From NCBI GenBank assembly GCA_942491105.1, contig CALNZX010000001.1:682001-746000 (forward strand): a DNA stretch of 64,000 nt, written 5' to 3'. Source of the DNA: JBBEAM01 sp942491105. GTDB taxonomy: Bacteria > Pseudomonadota > Alphaproteobacteria > Kiloniellales > DSM-21159. The notes under the pieces were generated by a model. It saw only the letters and a list, made by a program, of their open reading frames with translations, ran no database searches and was not told where the DNA came from. Position numbers and translations under genes: made by a program. Below, piece by piece: positions 42,373-50,302 of the stretch (position 1 is its first letter; each line of letters opens with the position of its first letter).

Positions 42373-42738
42373 GGAACGGCGTCCTCCCCCTCTTGGCGCA
42401 AGCCCTTTGCTATCGACAAAGGCTACGGCGCCCGTCGTCCCAACTTTTCCCGGTTTGTTTGCTTGCCGTCCGCGATTTTACGGGGAGCGGCAGCCGTCCG
42501 GTTCCTGCACCATGCCGCGGGAAGGAAAAATCCTGCCGAGCCCCACGCGCATGGACGCCACAAGGCGGAGGAAATCTATCTTCCCCAGCCACCTGAAACA
42601 ACCCTGAACACGCAGTGTTACAGGCTTTACTCAGGGTATTTCACGCGATAACGCTGCGTCGGATCGAAGATTCAATAAGCGAGTCAATATACTGCGGAAC
42701 ATATCTAAAAAGAGACTTTAAGATCGTCAAATTCAACC
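42373..42738. other. Intergenic region upstream of the M23 gene
   Basis: 366 bases between cysNC and the M23 gene, both on the minus strand, with no gene I can support. The part nearest cysNC (42601-42738) is AT-richer than its surroundings and holds promoter-like hexamers on the minus strand such as TTGACG, TTGACT and TATATT, none with convincing spacing. No strong terminator follows cysNC. Short open frames on both strands have no recognisable protein features. Confidence 0.5.
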
Positions 42739-44646
42739 TTATCGCTGAGGTGACAGCGTAAAATTCCGCTCGACGAAATCCATGATCTGCCGAACGCAAC
42801 TATCGATATCCGCCGCGCCGGTGTCGACTACCAGGTCGGCGTCCAGCGGCGCTTCATAGGGCGCCGAGATGCCGGTGAATTCCTCGATCTCGCCGGCCCG
42901 GGCCCGCTTGTACAAGCCTTTCGGGTCGCGCTGCTCGCAGGTCGCCAGATCCGCCTCGACATAGATCTCGTGGTAGTTCTCGCCGGCCGCGGCGCGGGCC
43001 CTGTCGCGATCCGATTGGTAGGGCGAGATGAACGCCGTGATGCAGATGAAACCGGCATCGGCGAAGAGCGCGGCAGCCTCGCCAACGCGGCGAATATTCT
43101 CCGCCCGGTCCTCGGGATGGAAGCCGAGGTTGGCATTGAGGCCACGGCGCACGTTGTCGCCGTCGAGCACGTAAACCAGGTATCCCTTGGAGAAGAGCTC
43201 CTTCTCCACCGCCATCGCCAGGGTCGACTTGCCGGCACCGGACAGCCCGGTGAACCAGAGCACTCCGCCGCGGTGGCCATTGCGCAGGATCCGCGCCTCC
43301 GGCGTAACGCGGTGCTCGACGCTATAGACGTTGGTCGAACGCACCGTCAGCGCCTCGCGCTGATCGGGATAGCCTTCCATGGAAATGCCGCCGCCACCGA
43401 CCAGGTCGTAGTCCTCGAGCAACACGAAACGGCCGCTGCGCGGCAGGGCGTGGAACTCGTCCAGCGGCAGAATACGCCGGCTCTTCAGAACCACCTCGGC
43501 CACGGTATTGCGCGCCACTTCCTCGCCGGCCCGGCTGGCCAGGGTTTCGGTATCGATCACACGCTCGATCCGATGCACCGTGACCTGCGCTTCGCAGGTC
43601 AGCAGTTTCATCTTATAGACATTGCCGACCCGCAGAGGCTTGTGCCCCAGCCAGAAAATGTTGGCGCGGAAGGTGTTGCTGAGCTGCGGCGGCGCCTCCT
43701 CGTGACTGATCACCTCGCCGCGTTCGACGAAGAGCTGCTCATTGAGGGTGATGCCGACCGATTGGCCGCTCTGGGCCTGAACGGGATTGGGCGCGTTCCA
43801 GGCTTCGATGGAGCGCACCTGGGCGGTCTTGTTCGATGGCGACAGCAGAATGGTATCGCCCACCCGCAGCACGCCGGATTCGACACGCCCGGCAAGGATC
43901 CGCCGTTCGTCGAAGTGATAGACGTCCTGCACCGCCATGCGCAGCGGCTGGTCGACCGCAACCGTCATGCTGTGGAACCGGTCGAGCGCTTCGAGAACCG
44001 TTGGACCCGAGTACCAGGGCGCGCGCTGCGAGGTTTTGGCGACGAAGTCGCCGTCGCGCGCGGAAATCGGCTGAATGAAGCTCGGCGTCACGCCGATGCT
44101 GCCCAGGTAGTCGGTAATCTCCTGGCTGACCTCGACGAAACGCGCCTCGTTGAAATCGACCAAGTCGAGCTTGTTGACCACCACCGCGACCTGCTTGATG
44201 CCCAGCAGATGCAGCAGGTAGCCATGACGGCGGGTCTGCTCGCGCACCCCCTCGACCGCGTCGACCACCAGAATCGCGGCATCTGCGGCGGCGGCGCCGC
44301 TGACCATGTTCTTGAGAAACTCCCGGTGTCCCGGCGCGTCGATGATGACGTAGTCGCGCTTGGCGGTCTTGAACCAGATCTGCGTCGTATCGATGGTCAC
44401 CGCCTGGTCGCGCTCGGCCTGGAAGGCATCGAGCACGAAGGACCACTCCAGGGCCATGCCCCGGCGGCGGGAAATCGCCTCGAGTTCCTCGAACTTGCCA
44501 TCGGGCAGCGATCCGGTGTCGTAGAGCAGCCGTCCGATCAGCGTCGATTTGCCATGGTCGACATGGCCGACGATGACAATCTTGAGCAATTCGCGGGCGG
44601 TGCCCGGCGTCACCGCGCTGTCCGGCGTAATGGTCTCGTGCGGCAT
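42739..44646 (-). CDS. cysNC: Fused sulfate adenylyltransferase subunit 1 / adenylylsulfate kinase
   Basis: With CysD makes APS from sulfate and ATP, using GTP hydrolysis; its C-terminal kinase then forms PAPS. The 635-residue protein has an N-terminal translation-factor-like GTPase (VGHVDHGKST, DAPGHREFLKNM, NKLD), two beta-barrel domains, and a C-terminal APS kinase from about residue 450 with its own P-loop GLSGAGKST and LDGDNVRRGLNANLGF. This is the NodQ-type fusion. ATG 44646 overlaps the CysD stop (TGATG). A longer frame to 45324 is a cysD shadow. Confidence 0.95.
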   Translation of the reverse strand: MPHETITPDSAVTPGTARELLKIVIVGHVDHGKSTLIGRLLYDTGSLPDGKFEELEAISRRRGMALEWSFVLDAFQAERDQAVTIDTTQIWFKTAKRDYVIIDAPGHREFLKNMVSGAAAADAAILVVDAVEGVREQTRRHGYLLHLLGIKQVAVVVNKLDLVDFNEARFVEVSQEITDYLGSIGVTPSFIQPISARDGDFVAKTSQRAPWYSGPTVLEALDRFHSMTVAVDQPLRMAVQDVYHFDERRILAGRVESGVLRVGDTILLSPSNKTAQVRSIEAWNAPNPVQAQSGQSVGITLNEQLFVERGEVISHEEAPPQLSNTFRANIFWLGHKPLRVGNVYKMKLLTCEAQVTVHRIERVIDTETLASRAGEEVARNTVAEVVLKSRRILPLDEFHALPRSGRFVLLEDYDLVGGGGISMEGYPDQREALTVRSTNVYSVEHRVTPEARILRNGHRGGVLWFTGLSGAGKSTLAMAVEKELFSKGYLVYVLDGDNVRRGLNANLGFHPEDRAENIRRVGEAAALFADAGFICITAFISPYQSDRDRARAAAGENYHEIYVEADLATCEQRDPKGLYKRARAGEIEEFTGISAPYEAPLDADLVVDTGAADIDSCVRQIMDFVERNFTLSPQR

Positions 44647-45440
44647 CACATATAGCCCTTGGCGCGCAGACGCTCGAAGGCGTCCTCGCTGTCGTGGTCC
44701 ATCACCCGGCCGGCGCGCTCCGGCTCCTTGGTGGTTTCCAGCTCCGCGATGATTTCGGCGATATTCGAGGCATTCGATTTGATCGGGCGGGTGATGTCCT
44801 TCTCGCCCAGGGAGCGATAGCGCATGCCATCCCTGGCGAAGTACAGCGGCACCACGGGAATCCCCTCGCGTTCGATGTAGCGCCAGATATCCACCTCGGT
44901 CCACTGCAACAGGGGATGAATCCGCACATGAGTGCCCGGCGGGAAATCGGTCTTGAACTGATCCCAGAATTCCGGCGGCTGATCCTTGTAGTCCCAGTCT
45001 CCGGAAAGATCGCGCGGCGAGAACACCCGCTCCTTGCCGCGCACCGCCTGCTCGTCGCGGCGGATGCCCAGAAAAATACCGCGGAAATCGTGGGCTTCGA
45101 TGATCCGTTTCAGACCCAGGGTCTTGCGCTCGGCCGAGCGCGCGTTCTTGGGCAGGGTCGGATCGGTTTCCTCGTAGCTCGGGCAGACCGCGTTGATGTA
45201 GTCGAGCCCCCATTCCGGGACATAGCGGTCGCGGAAGGCATAGACCTCGTCCAGTTCGTTGCCGGTATCGAGCAGGATTGCCGGAAACGGCACCCGCCCG
45301 AAGAACGCCTTCTTCGCCAGCCACACCATGACATTGGAGTCCTTACCCAAGGACCACAGCATGGAGAGCGGGGCGATGCGGTTGTAGGCCTCGCGCAAAA
45401 TGTAGATTGACTGCGCTTCGAGTTCGTCGAGACGGTTCAT
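44646..45440 (-). CDS. cysD: Sulfate adenylyltransferase subunit 2
   Basis: Catalytic PP-loop subunit of ATP sulfurylase. The 264-residue protein has the ATP-pyrophosphatase motif SLGKDSNVM (canonical SGGKDS with Leu), LDTGNELDEVYAFRD, GIRRDEQAVRGKERVFS and the C-terminal HPLLQWTEVDIWRYIEREGIPVVPLYF. ATG 45440 fits family starts; the open frame extends through tRNA-Ser to 45536 and that part is not coding. The gap from tRNA to ATG is only 48 bases and contains a terminator-like hairpin, and I see only a weak ribosome site (ACGGGC). Confidence 0.94.
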   Translation of the reverse strand: MNRLDELEAQSIYILREAYNRIAPLSMLWSLGKDSNVMVWLAKKAFFGRVPFPAILLDTGNELDEVYAFRDRYVPEWGLDYINAVCPSYEETDPTLPKNARSAERKTLGLKRIIEAHDFRGIFLGIRRDEQAVRGKERVFSPRDLSGDWDYKDQPPEFWDQFKTDFPPGTHVRIHPLLQWTEVDIWRYIEREGIPVVPLYFARDGMRYRSLGEKDITRPIKSNASNIAEIIAELETTKEPERAGRVMDHDSEDAFERLRAKGYM

Positions 45441-45452
45441 CACTGCCCGTTC

Positions 45453-45484
45453 AAAAAAATGTTCCGCTAGGCCTTCTGGAACAT
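45453..45484 (-). terminator. Rho-independent terminator after tRNA-Ser, in front of cysD
   Basis: On the minus strand ATGTTCC (45484-45478) and GGAACAT (45465-45459) pair perfectly over a 12-base loop containing AGGCCT, followed at once by seven T residues (45459-45453, sharing one base with the stem). Good rho-independent form. It ends 12 bases before the cysD ATG, so cysD expression would need read-through or release of this structure. Confidence 0.72.
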
Positions 45485-45488
45485 GAAA

Positions 45489-45581
45489 TGGCGGACAGGG
45501 AGGGATTCGAACCCTCGATGAGGCTATAAACCCCATACTCCCTTAGCAGGGGAGCGCCTTCAGCCACTCGGCCACCTGTCC
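45489..45581 (-). tRNA. tRNA-Ser (anticodon GCU)
   Basis: A 93-base cloverleaf with encoded 3' CCA. Acceptor stem GGACAGG pairs with CCTGTCC, the anticodon loop reads CTGCTAA (anticodon GCU, serine AGC/AGU codons), a long class II variable arm follows, then the T arm with GGTTCGAATCC and GCCA at the 3' end. Located 48 bases upstream of cysD with a terminator in between. Confidence 0.96.
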
Positions 45582-45602
45582 ACAGGTCCAAAAAGCGCGG
45601 CG

Positions 45603-45631
45603 AACCTAACTTCTTCGCTAGACCGGCGCAA
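45603..45631 (-). promoter_or_regulatory. Candidate promoter for tRNA-Ser
   Basis: Minus strand TTGCGC (45631-45626), 17-base spacer, TAGGTT (45608-45603), ending 21 bases before the mature tRNA 5' end. The -10 is a weak match (3/6); the -35 is the same hexamer as in front of the TRAP operon. Confidence 0.33.
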
Positions 45632-45877
45632 GCGCCTAATCCGCGGATCGCGACTCGATTGACGCTGCACTGCAGTTTGCATCCACGCGGGCGAACCGCA
45701 AGCGTTTAGGGCGCGGCGAAGCCGCGCAGCCCGCGCGCCGGAGTCTTCCTTCCTGGGTTTACCCCCTGTTAAGGATACTTTCACGCGATCTTAATGGTTA
45801 ACGCGCAATTCTCCTCCCAGCCAAGGGGCAAAGCCAGACCGGCACGCGCCTTGAGATACCATCTGGAGAAGAAACCG

Positions 45878-46075
45878 ATGAGCCTATCGCAACGGAGTCT
45901 CGAAACGCTGACCGACCTTGTCGAAATCAAGCTGTCCTGCATGGAAGTTTGGGACAAGGATGACCGCCGCGAGCTGAAAAATCTGGAGCAGGCCCGCGAC
46001 GAACTGCGCGCCCTGCAACAGGCCGGCGGCAAGCGCCGGAGCAGCGCCACGCTCCACGAGCTGCGCGCGGCCTAG
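45878..46075 (+). CDS. Small helical protein, function unknown
   Basis: A 65-residue protein, highly charged and almost certainly all-helical, with a heptad-like SLETLTDLVEIKLSCMEVWDKDDRRELKNLEQARDELRAL stretch that could form a short coiled coil. One Cys, no signal. ATG 45878 is supported by a TGGAGAAG ribosome site. I do not recognise a named family. The 296 bases upstream, back to tRNA-Ser, contain no other gene; they hold an imperfect GC hairpin around 45711-45727 and the tRNA promoter candidate. The reading frame has coding-like codon use. Confidence 0.62.
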   Translation: MSLSQRSLETLTDLVEIKLSCMEVWDKDDRRELKNLEQARDELRALQQAGGKRRSSATLHELRAA

Positions 46076-46208
46076 AGCCGAACGCAGGCCGCTCGCGCCT
46101 GCGAATCGCGCGGCGGAGTCGCTTGCGCACAGCCATCTCGCGGTGCGCGGCAGAGTCTGCTATCCGTCCTGGGTAACGCGGCGCAGCCGCACGGCCGGGA
46201 GCGATGGA

Positions 46209-46955
46209 ATGGCGGAGCGAACCGAACCAGCGAACAGCATGGACGCCGACCGGAAGGTCTACGTCTGGGACTTCCCCACGCGCCTTTTCCATTGGGCGCT
46301 TGTCGGGCTGATCGCGTTTTCCTACGCCACCGCCGAACTCGGCATCGGCTCCATGGAGCTGCACACCTATTCCGGATTCGCGATCCTCGCGTTGATCCTC
46401 TTCCGGATAGTCTGGGGTTTTCTCGGCCCCGAGAACGCGCGCTTTCTCAGCTTTCTGCGCCCTGTATCGGAAACCTTGGCCTATACGAGAGATCTCATTA
46501 AGGGCCGGGATAAACAGTATCTCGGACACAATCCGCTCGGCGCGCTCTCGGTCGTCGCCTTGCTGACGGCAATTGGCCTGCAGGTCCTCACGGGTCTTTT
46601 CGCGGACGATGACATTCTCACCCAAGGCCCCCTGGCGCCACTGGTGCCCAGAGGCACGCGCCACCTGCTGACCGATCTGCATGAGACGATCTTCAATGTG
46701 ATCGTCGCGCTGATCGCCCTGCACCTCTTGGCCATCGCCTACCACCGCCTCCTCAAGGGGGAGCGCTTGGTGCGCGCCATGATTACCGGCTGGAAGTCCG
46801 CGCAAGGCGACATCGCGGAGGGCGCAACGCGGCACGGCCCGGTTGCGAAAGCCGGGCCGCGCGTGCTCGTCACCCTATGGGGCTTGCTGTTGCTCGCCGC
46901 AGCGGCGGCGGCGAGTTACGCCATCGTCGAACTGCTGCCGGCCGCCCTCTCCTGA
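46209..46955 (+). CDS. Cytochrome b561 family membrane protein
   Basis: A 248-residue di-haem b-type cytochrome resembling the Ni,Fe-hydrogenase/YodB-like b561 group. Four main spans are visible, with candidate haem ligands His28 (TRLFHWALVG), His52 (MELHTYSGF), a His in DLHETIFNVIVAL and one or more in ALHLLAIAYH. It would pass electrons between quinol and a periplasmic acceptor. The C-terminus carries one more hydrophobic segment. ATG 46209 follows GGGAGCGATGG. Convergent with a cytochrome c' gene 6 bases away, a usual redox partner. Confidence 0.88.
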   Translation: MAERTEPANSMDADRKVYVWDFPTRLFHWALVGLIAFSYATAELGIGSMELHTYSGFAILALILFRIVWGFLGPENARFLSFLRPVSETLAYTRDLIKGRDKQYLGHNPLGALSVVALLTAIGLQVLTGLFADDDILTQGPLAPLVPRGTRHLLTDLHETIFNVIVALIALHLLAIAYHRLLKGERLVRAMITGWKSAQGDIAEGATRHGPVAKAGPRVLVTLWGLLLLAAAAAASYAIVELLPAALS

Positions 46956-46961
46956 CCAGCG

Positions 46962-47480
46962 TCAGTTCTTGGCGCGGAAGTCGTCGTGGCAGCTGCCGCA
47001 GGCGCCGCCGATTTCCTTGACGAAGCCTCCGAGCGTCTCCTGGGTGACCCCGCTGGCATCGGCCAGAGCCGTGGCGGCGCTTCGCAGATTGTCGGCCTTC
47101 CCCTCGAAGCCGGAGAAGTTTTCCCAGATCGCGGGCAAAGCGGCACTATCCGGGCTCTGGGAGCCTTCTGGGAAGCCCTCCGGAACGGTGCCGGCCAGCA
47201 AGGCGATGACCTCGGCATGGCCCTGCGCGGCGGCGGCATCGAAATCCATCTCGCCCTTCGCCATCGCGCCCAGTTTGCCGATGTGCCATTTGAAATTCTG
47301 GAACACCGCCTTGCGGAAGGTTACGGCCGGGTGGCTCTCCACCGGCGCGGCCGTCTCGGCCATGGGCGCTTCCATTTCTGCTTGCATCGTCCCGCCGGGC
47401 CCAACCGTAAAATACAGGGCCGCGGCAACCGCGCCGGCCACGACGACACCACCAACGAACCCACCTAAACCTGACGCCAT
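46962..47480 (-). CDS. Class II cytochrome c (c'/c556-like), membrane-anchored
   Basis: A 172-residue four-helix haem protein. The haem motif CGSCH lies near the C-terminus (161-165), as in class II cytochromes. Residues about 6-26 form a hydrophobic signal or anchor, then an Ala/Met/Glu-rich linker, then VTFRKAVFQNFKWHIGKLGAMAKGEM where c556 types have a distal Met; here Val-Phe suggests a five-coordinate c' haem (inference). No cleavage site is obvious, so membrane attachment is likely. TATACT at 47509-47514 on the minus strand may be its -10. Convergent with the cytochrome b gene. Confidence 0.88.
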   Translation of the reverse strand: MASGLGGFVGGVVVAGAVAAALYFTVGPGGTMQAEMEAPMAETAAPVESHPAVTFRKAVFQNFKWHIGKLGAMAKGEMDFDAAAAQGHAEVIALLAGTVPEGFPEGSQSPDSAALPAIWENFSGFEGKADNLRSAATALADASGVTQETLGGFVKEIGGACGSCHDDFRAKN

Positions 47481-47583
47481 TCTCTTTCTCCCGACAATGA
47501 TTTTACGCAGTATAGCTTGAGAAGACTTGCAGCGGGAGTAAACCGTCTTGCAATGACTTCCTCGTGAAGCTCAGCCTGTCTGG

Positions 47584-48204
47584 TCAAGGCACGGCCATGC
47601 CCGCGGCGACCGCGGGACGCGCGCCCAGAACCGCCGCCCAGCGCGAGATGTTAGAGAAATCCTCAAGCGCAACCTCCTGCCACTCATGGCGCATGACCCA
47701 GGGATAGGTGGCGATATCCGCGATGGAGTAGCCGCCGGAGCCGAGGAACTCGCTCACGCCGAGCCGTTTGTCGAGTACGCCGTAGAGCCGGTGCGCCTCG
47801 TTGCGGTAGCGGTCCTTGGCATAGGACAGATCGTCCTTGGCGAAACGCAGGAAGTGGTGCGCCTGACCGAGCATCGGCCCGAAGCCGCCCATCTGCCACA
47901 TCAGCCACTGCAGAACCTCCATGCGCTGGCGCGGGTCGTCCGGCAGCAGCTTGCCCGTCTTCTCGGCCAGATAGATCAGGATCGCCCCGGTTTCGAAGAC
48001 AGAAATTGGCTGGCCGCCCGGCCCATCGGGATCGACGAGCGCCGGGATTTTGTTGTTCGGAGAAATTTTCAGGAACTCCGGCGCGAACTGCTCGTCCTTG
48101 GTGATGTCGACGCTGTGCACCCGGTAAGGCAGCCCGACTTCCTCCAGCATGATCGAGGCCTTGCGCCCGTTCGGCGTGCCCCAGGTATAAAGATCGATAG
48201 TCAC
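47584..48204 (-). CDS. Glutathione S-transferase family protein (YfcG/YghU-like)
   Basis: A 206-residue cytosolic GST. The N-terminal thioredoxin-fold domain starts MTIDLYTWGTPNGRK, with Thr9 and Asn11 as in YfcG-type enzymes that reduce disulfides, and has cis-Pro in SPNNKIPALVDP and the Glu-Thr of VFETGAIL. The C-terminal helical domain has LQWLMWQMGGFGPMLGQAHHF. It is about 60 % identical by eye to the second GST at 49486, a duplication around the PLP enzyme. ATG 48204. Confidence 0.88.
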   Translation of the reverse strand: MTIDLYTWGTPNGRKASIMLEEVGLPYRVHSVDITKDEQFAPEFLKISPNNKIPALVDPDGPGGQPISVFETGAILIYLAEKTGKLLPDDPRQRMEVLQWLMWQMGGFGPMLGQAHHFLRFAKDDLSYAKDRYRNEAHRLYGVLDKRLGVSEFLGSGGYSIADIATYPWVMRHEWQEVALEDFSNISRWAAVLGARPAVAAGMAVP

Positions 48205-48251
48205 GGCTTCTCCTTACGGTTTTGGCGCGCGCAAGCTCTCTGCCACGCCAC

Positions 48252-49409
48252 CTAGACGGCGGCGAGCGCCTGCTCCAAATCGGCGATCAGGTCTTCCGGC
48301 GCTTCCAAGCCGACGGAAAGACGCAAGAGGTTCTCCGGGCAGGCGCTCTTCGGCCCTTCGATGGTGTGACGGTGTTCGATCAGGCTCTCGACGCCGCCCA
48401 GGGAGGTCGCGCGCACCCAGAGGGCGCAGTTCGCGGCCACGTCCAGCGCCGCTTGCCGCCCGCCCGCGATGTCGATCGATAGCATCCCGCCGAAGCCGCC
48501 CCGCATCTGACGTTGAGCCAGTTCGTGGCCGGGATGCGAGGGCAGCCCGGGATAACGCACCCGCGCGACCTTGGGATGATGGTGGAAGCGTTCGGCGATT
48601 TTGAGCGCGCTGGCCGATTGCCGCTCGACCCGCACGAAGAGGGTGCGCAGGCCGCGCAGCAGCAGCCAGGCCTCGAAGGGCCCCAGCACCGCGCCGACCT
48701 TGGAGCGATTCTCGAGCACCCGCTCCCAAAAGGCATCCTTGCGCTTTGCGACCAGGGCGCCGGCCAGGACATCGCTGTGGCCGTTGAGGTACTTGGTGGC
48801 GGAATGCATCACCAGGTCCGCGCCCAGCGCCAAGGGTCGGCTCAGAACCGGCGTGGCGGCGGTCGAGTCCACGGCAAGCAAGGCGCCGGCTCGATGGGAA
48901 ATCTCCGCCAGGGCGGCAATGTCGAGCACTTCCCACAGGGGATTGCTCGGGCTTTCGATCCACACCAGCTTGGTGTGGCCTTCGCGGAGGGTCGCGCGCA
49001 GCGTCTCTGGGTCGGTCAGGTCGGCGATATCCAGATTGATGCCCCAGCGCGCAGAGAAGTCCTCCAGCCAGCCGCGCAGTCCCCAGTAGATCACCCCATG
49101 CACGACGACATGGTCGCCAGGCGAGAGCGCCATGAAAGCCGCCGCCGAGGCGCCGAGGCCGGAGGCGAAGAGCAGAGCCTCCTCGCCGCCTTCGAGTTCG
49201 GCCAGCAGACGCTCCGGCTGGCTGAAGGTCGGATTGTGATAGCGGCTGTACTGGGTTGGGCCGAGCGGCACGTGGTCCGCGTCGACGCCGTAGGTCGTCG
49301 AAGGCTGGATTGGCGGCACGATTCCCGCGGTTTCGGGGTCGCTGTAATGCAATGCCTGAGCCGCTTGAGTTTCTGGCCGCCAGGCGTTCTTGCCGTCTTC
49401 TATGCTCAT
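48252..49409 (-). CDS. Cys/Met metabolism PLP enzyme (cystathionine beta-lyase-like)
   Basis: A 385-residue fold-I PLP enzyme. PLP lysine is in MHSATKYLNGHSD (Lys206), with SRYHNPTFSQPE, FASGLGASAAAF, WIESPSNPLWEVLDI and SLGGVESLIEHR. The N-terminal HYSDPETAGIVPPIQPSTTY and the LWEV stretch resemble alphaproteobacterial MetC-type beta-lyases more than the gamma-lyase at 12422. It could cleave cystathionine to homocysteine or act on other Cys conjugates. ATG 49409 follows GGAGGAGA. It lies between two GST paralogues on the same strand. Confidence 0.84.
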   Translation of the reverse strand: MSIEDGKNAWRPETQAAQALHYSDPETAGIVPPIQPSTTYGVDADHVPLGPTQYSRYHNPTFSQPERLLAELEGGEEALLFASGLGASAAAFMALSPGDHVVVHGVIYWGLRGWLEDFSARWGINLDIADLTDPETLRATLREGHTKLVWIESPSNPLWEVLDIAALAEISHRAGALLAVDSTAATPVLSRPLALGADLVMHSATKYLNGHSDVLAGALVAKRKDAFWERVLENRSKVGAVLGPFEAWLLLRGLRTLFVRVERQSASALKIAERFHHHPKVARVRYPGLPSHPGHELAQRQMRGGFGGMLSIDIAGGRQAALDVAANCALWVRATSLGGVESLIEHRHTIEGPKSACPENLLRLSVGLEAPEDLIADLEQALAAV

Positions 49410-49485
49410 CTCTCCTCCAGGTTCGCTTGCCGCCGGGCAGCCTGCCGCATGCGAATGACGAGCGCGAGAGGAAAGCTGGTGACTT

Positions 49486-50181
49486 TTAGCGGCGCTGATA
49501 CTGCCCGGCGCCGAAGAGAATTTCCTTGGCCTTGTCGTCGAAGCTCGCCGGGCGGCTGTCGGCCAGCACCTGGATGCCGCGCTGAACCGCCGGGCGCTGC
49601 TCGATTTCGTCGAACCACCGCACGAAGTTTGGAAATTCATCGCGCTCCACGGCCTGACGGTCGGGGTAGCGGGTCCAGGGCCAGGCGGCGATATCGGCGA
49701 TGGAGTAGTCCTCACCCGCGAGATAGCGGCTTTCGCCAAGACGCTTGTCCAGCACGCCGTAGAGCCGCCGGGCTTCGTTGGAATAGCGCTTCATGGCGTA
49801 GTCGATCTTTTCCGGCGCGTACTGCAGGAAGTGATGCGCCTGACCGAGCATCGGCCCAAGGCCGCCCATCTGCCACATCAGCCATTGGATCGTGGTGTAG
49901 CGCGCCGCGCCGTCCTTGGGCAGGAACCGGCCGTGTTTTTCCGCCAGATACATCAGGATGGCGCCGGACTCGAAGATCGAAAGCGGCTTGCCGTCCGGCC
50001 CCTCGGGATCGACGATCGCGGGCATCTTGTTGTTCGGAGAGATTTTCAGGAATTCCGGCTCGAACTGGGCGCCGCTGCCGATATCGATGGGGTGCACGGT
50101 GTAGTCCAGGCCCAACTCCTCGAGCATGATGTGGACCTTATGGCCGTTCGGGGTCGCCCAGGTATAGAGATCGATGGCCAT
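49486..50181 (-). CDS. Glutathione S-transferase family protein (YfcG/YghU-like), second copy
   Basis: A 231-residue paralogue of the 47584 gene: MAIDLYTWATPNGHK, SPNNKMPAIVDPEG, SIFESGAILMYL, LQWLMWQ equivalent IQWLMWQMGGLGPMLGQAHHF, and ERLYGVLDKRLGESRY. It is longer at the C-terminus (DDKAKEILFGAGQYQRR). ATG 50181. Same strand and order as the PLP enzyme and first GST, with 76 bases between this gene and the enzyme. A disulfide-reductase or conjugate-processing role is plausible. Confidence 0.88.
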   Translation of the reverse strand: MAIDLYTWATPNGHKVHIMLEELGLDYTVHPIDIGSGAQFEPEFLKISPNNKMPAIVDPEGPDGKPLSIFESGAILMYLAEKHGRFLPKDGAARYTTIQWLMWQMGGLGPMLGQAHHFLQYAPEKIDYAMKRYSNEARRLYGVLDKRLGESRYLAGEDYSIADIAAWPWTRYPDRQAVERDEFPNFVRWFDEIEQRPAVQRGIQVLADSRPASFDDKAKEILFGAGQYQRR

Positions 50182-50302
50182 AGGGGCCTCCTTGCGCGTG
50201 GAAAATCTTCCCGAAAGGTGGGGCGCTTGGCCGCCGGTGCAAAGTGCTCTGCGATCAAAGGTGCTTGTCCCGCGCCGCCGGCGGCTCCACGCCGGGCTGC
50301 AA

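Noticed and set aside
42013..42651. Plus-strand open frame over the M23 gene start and gap
   Set aside because: Overlaps the M23 coding region antisense; no ribosome site or motif.
45441..45536. cysD extension through tRNA-Ser
   Set aside because: Would translate a tRNA gene and a terminator; CysD family proteins begin near ATG 45440.
45711..45727. GCGCGGC-GAA-GCCGCGC hairpin near tRNA-Ser as a terminator
   Set aside because: No T-tract on either strand; may be only GC-rich sequence.
45765..45800. TTAA repeats resembling a CtrA box (TTAA-N7-TTAA)
   Set aside because: Spacings are 3 and 17 bases, not 7, so it does not fit the known site.
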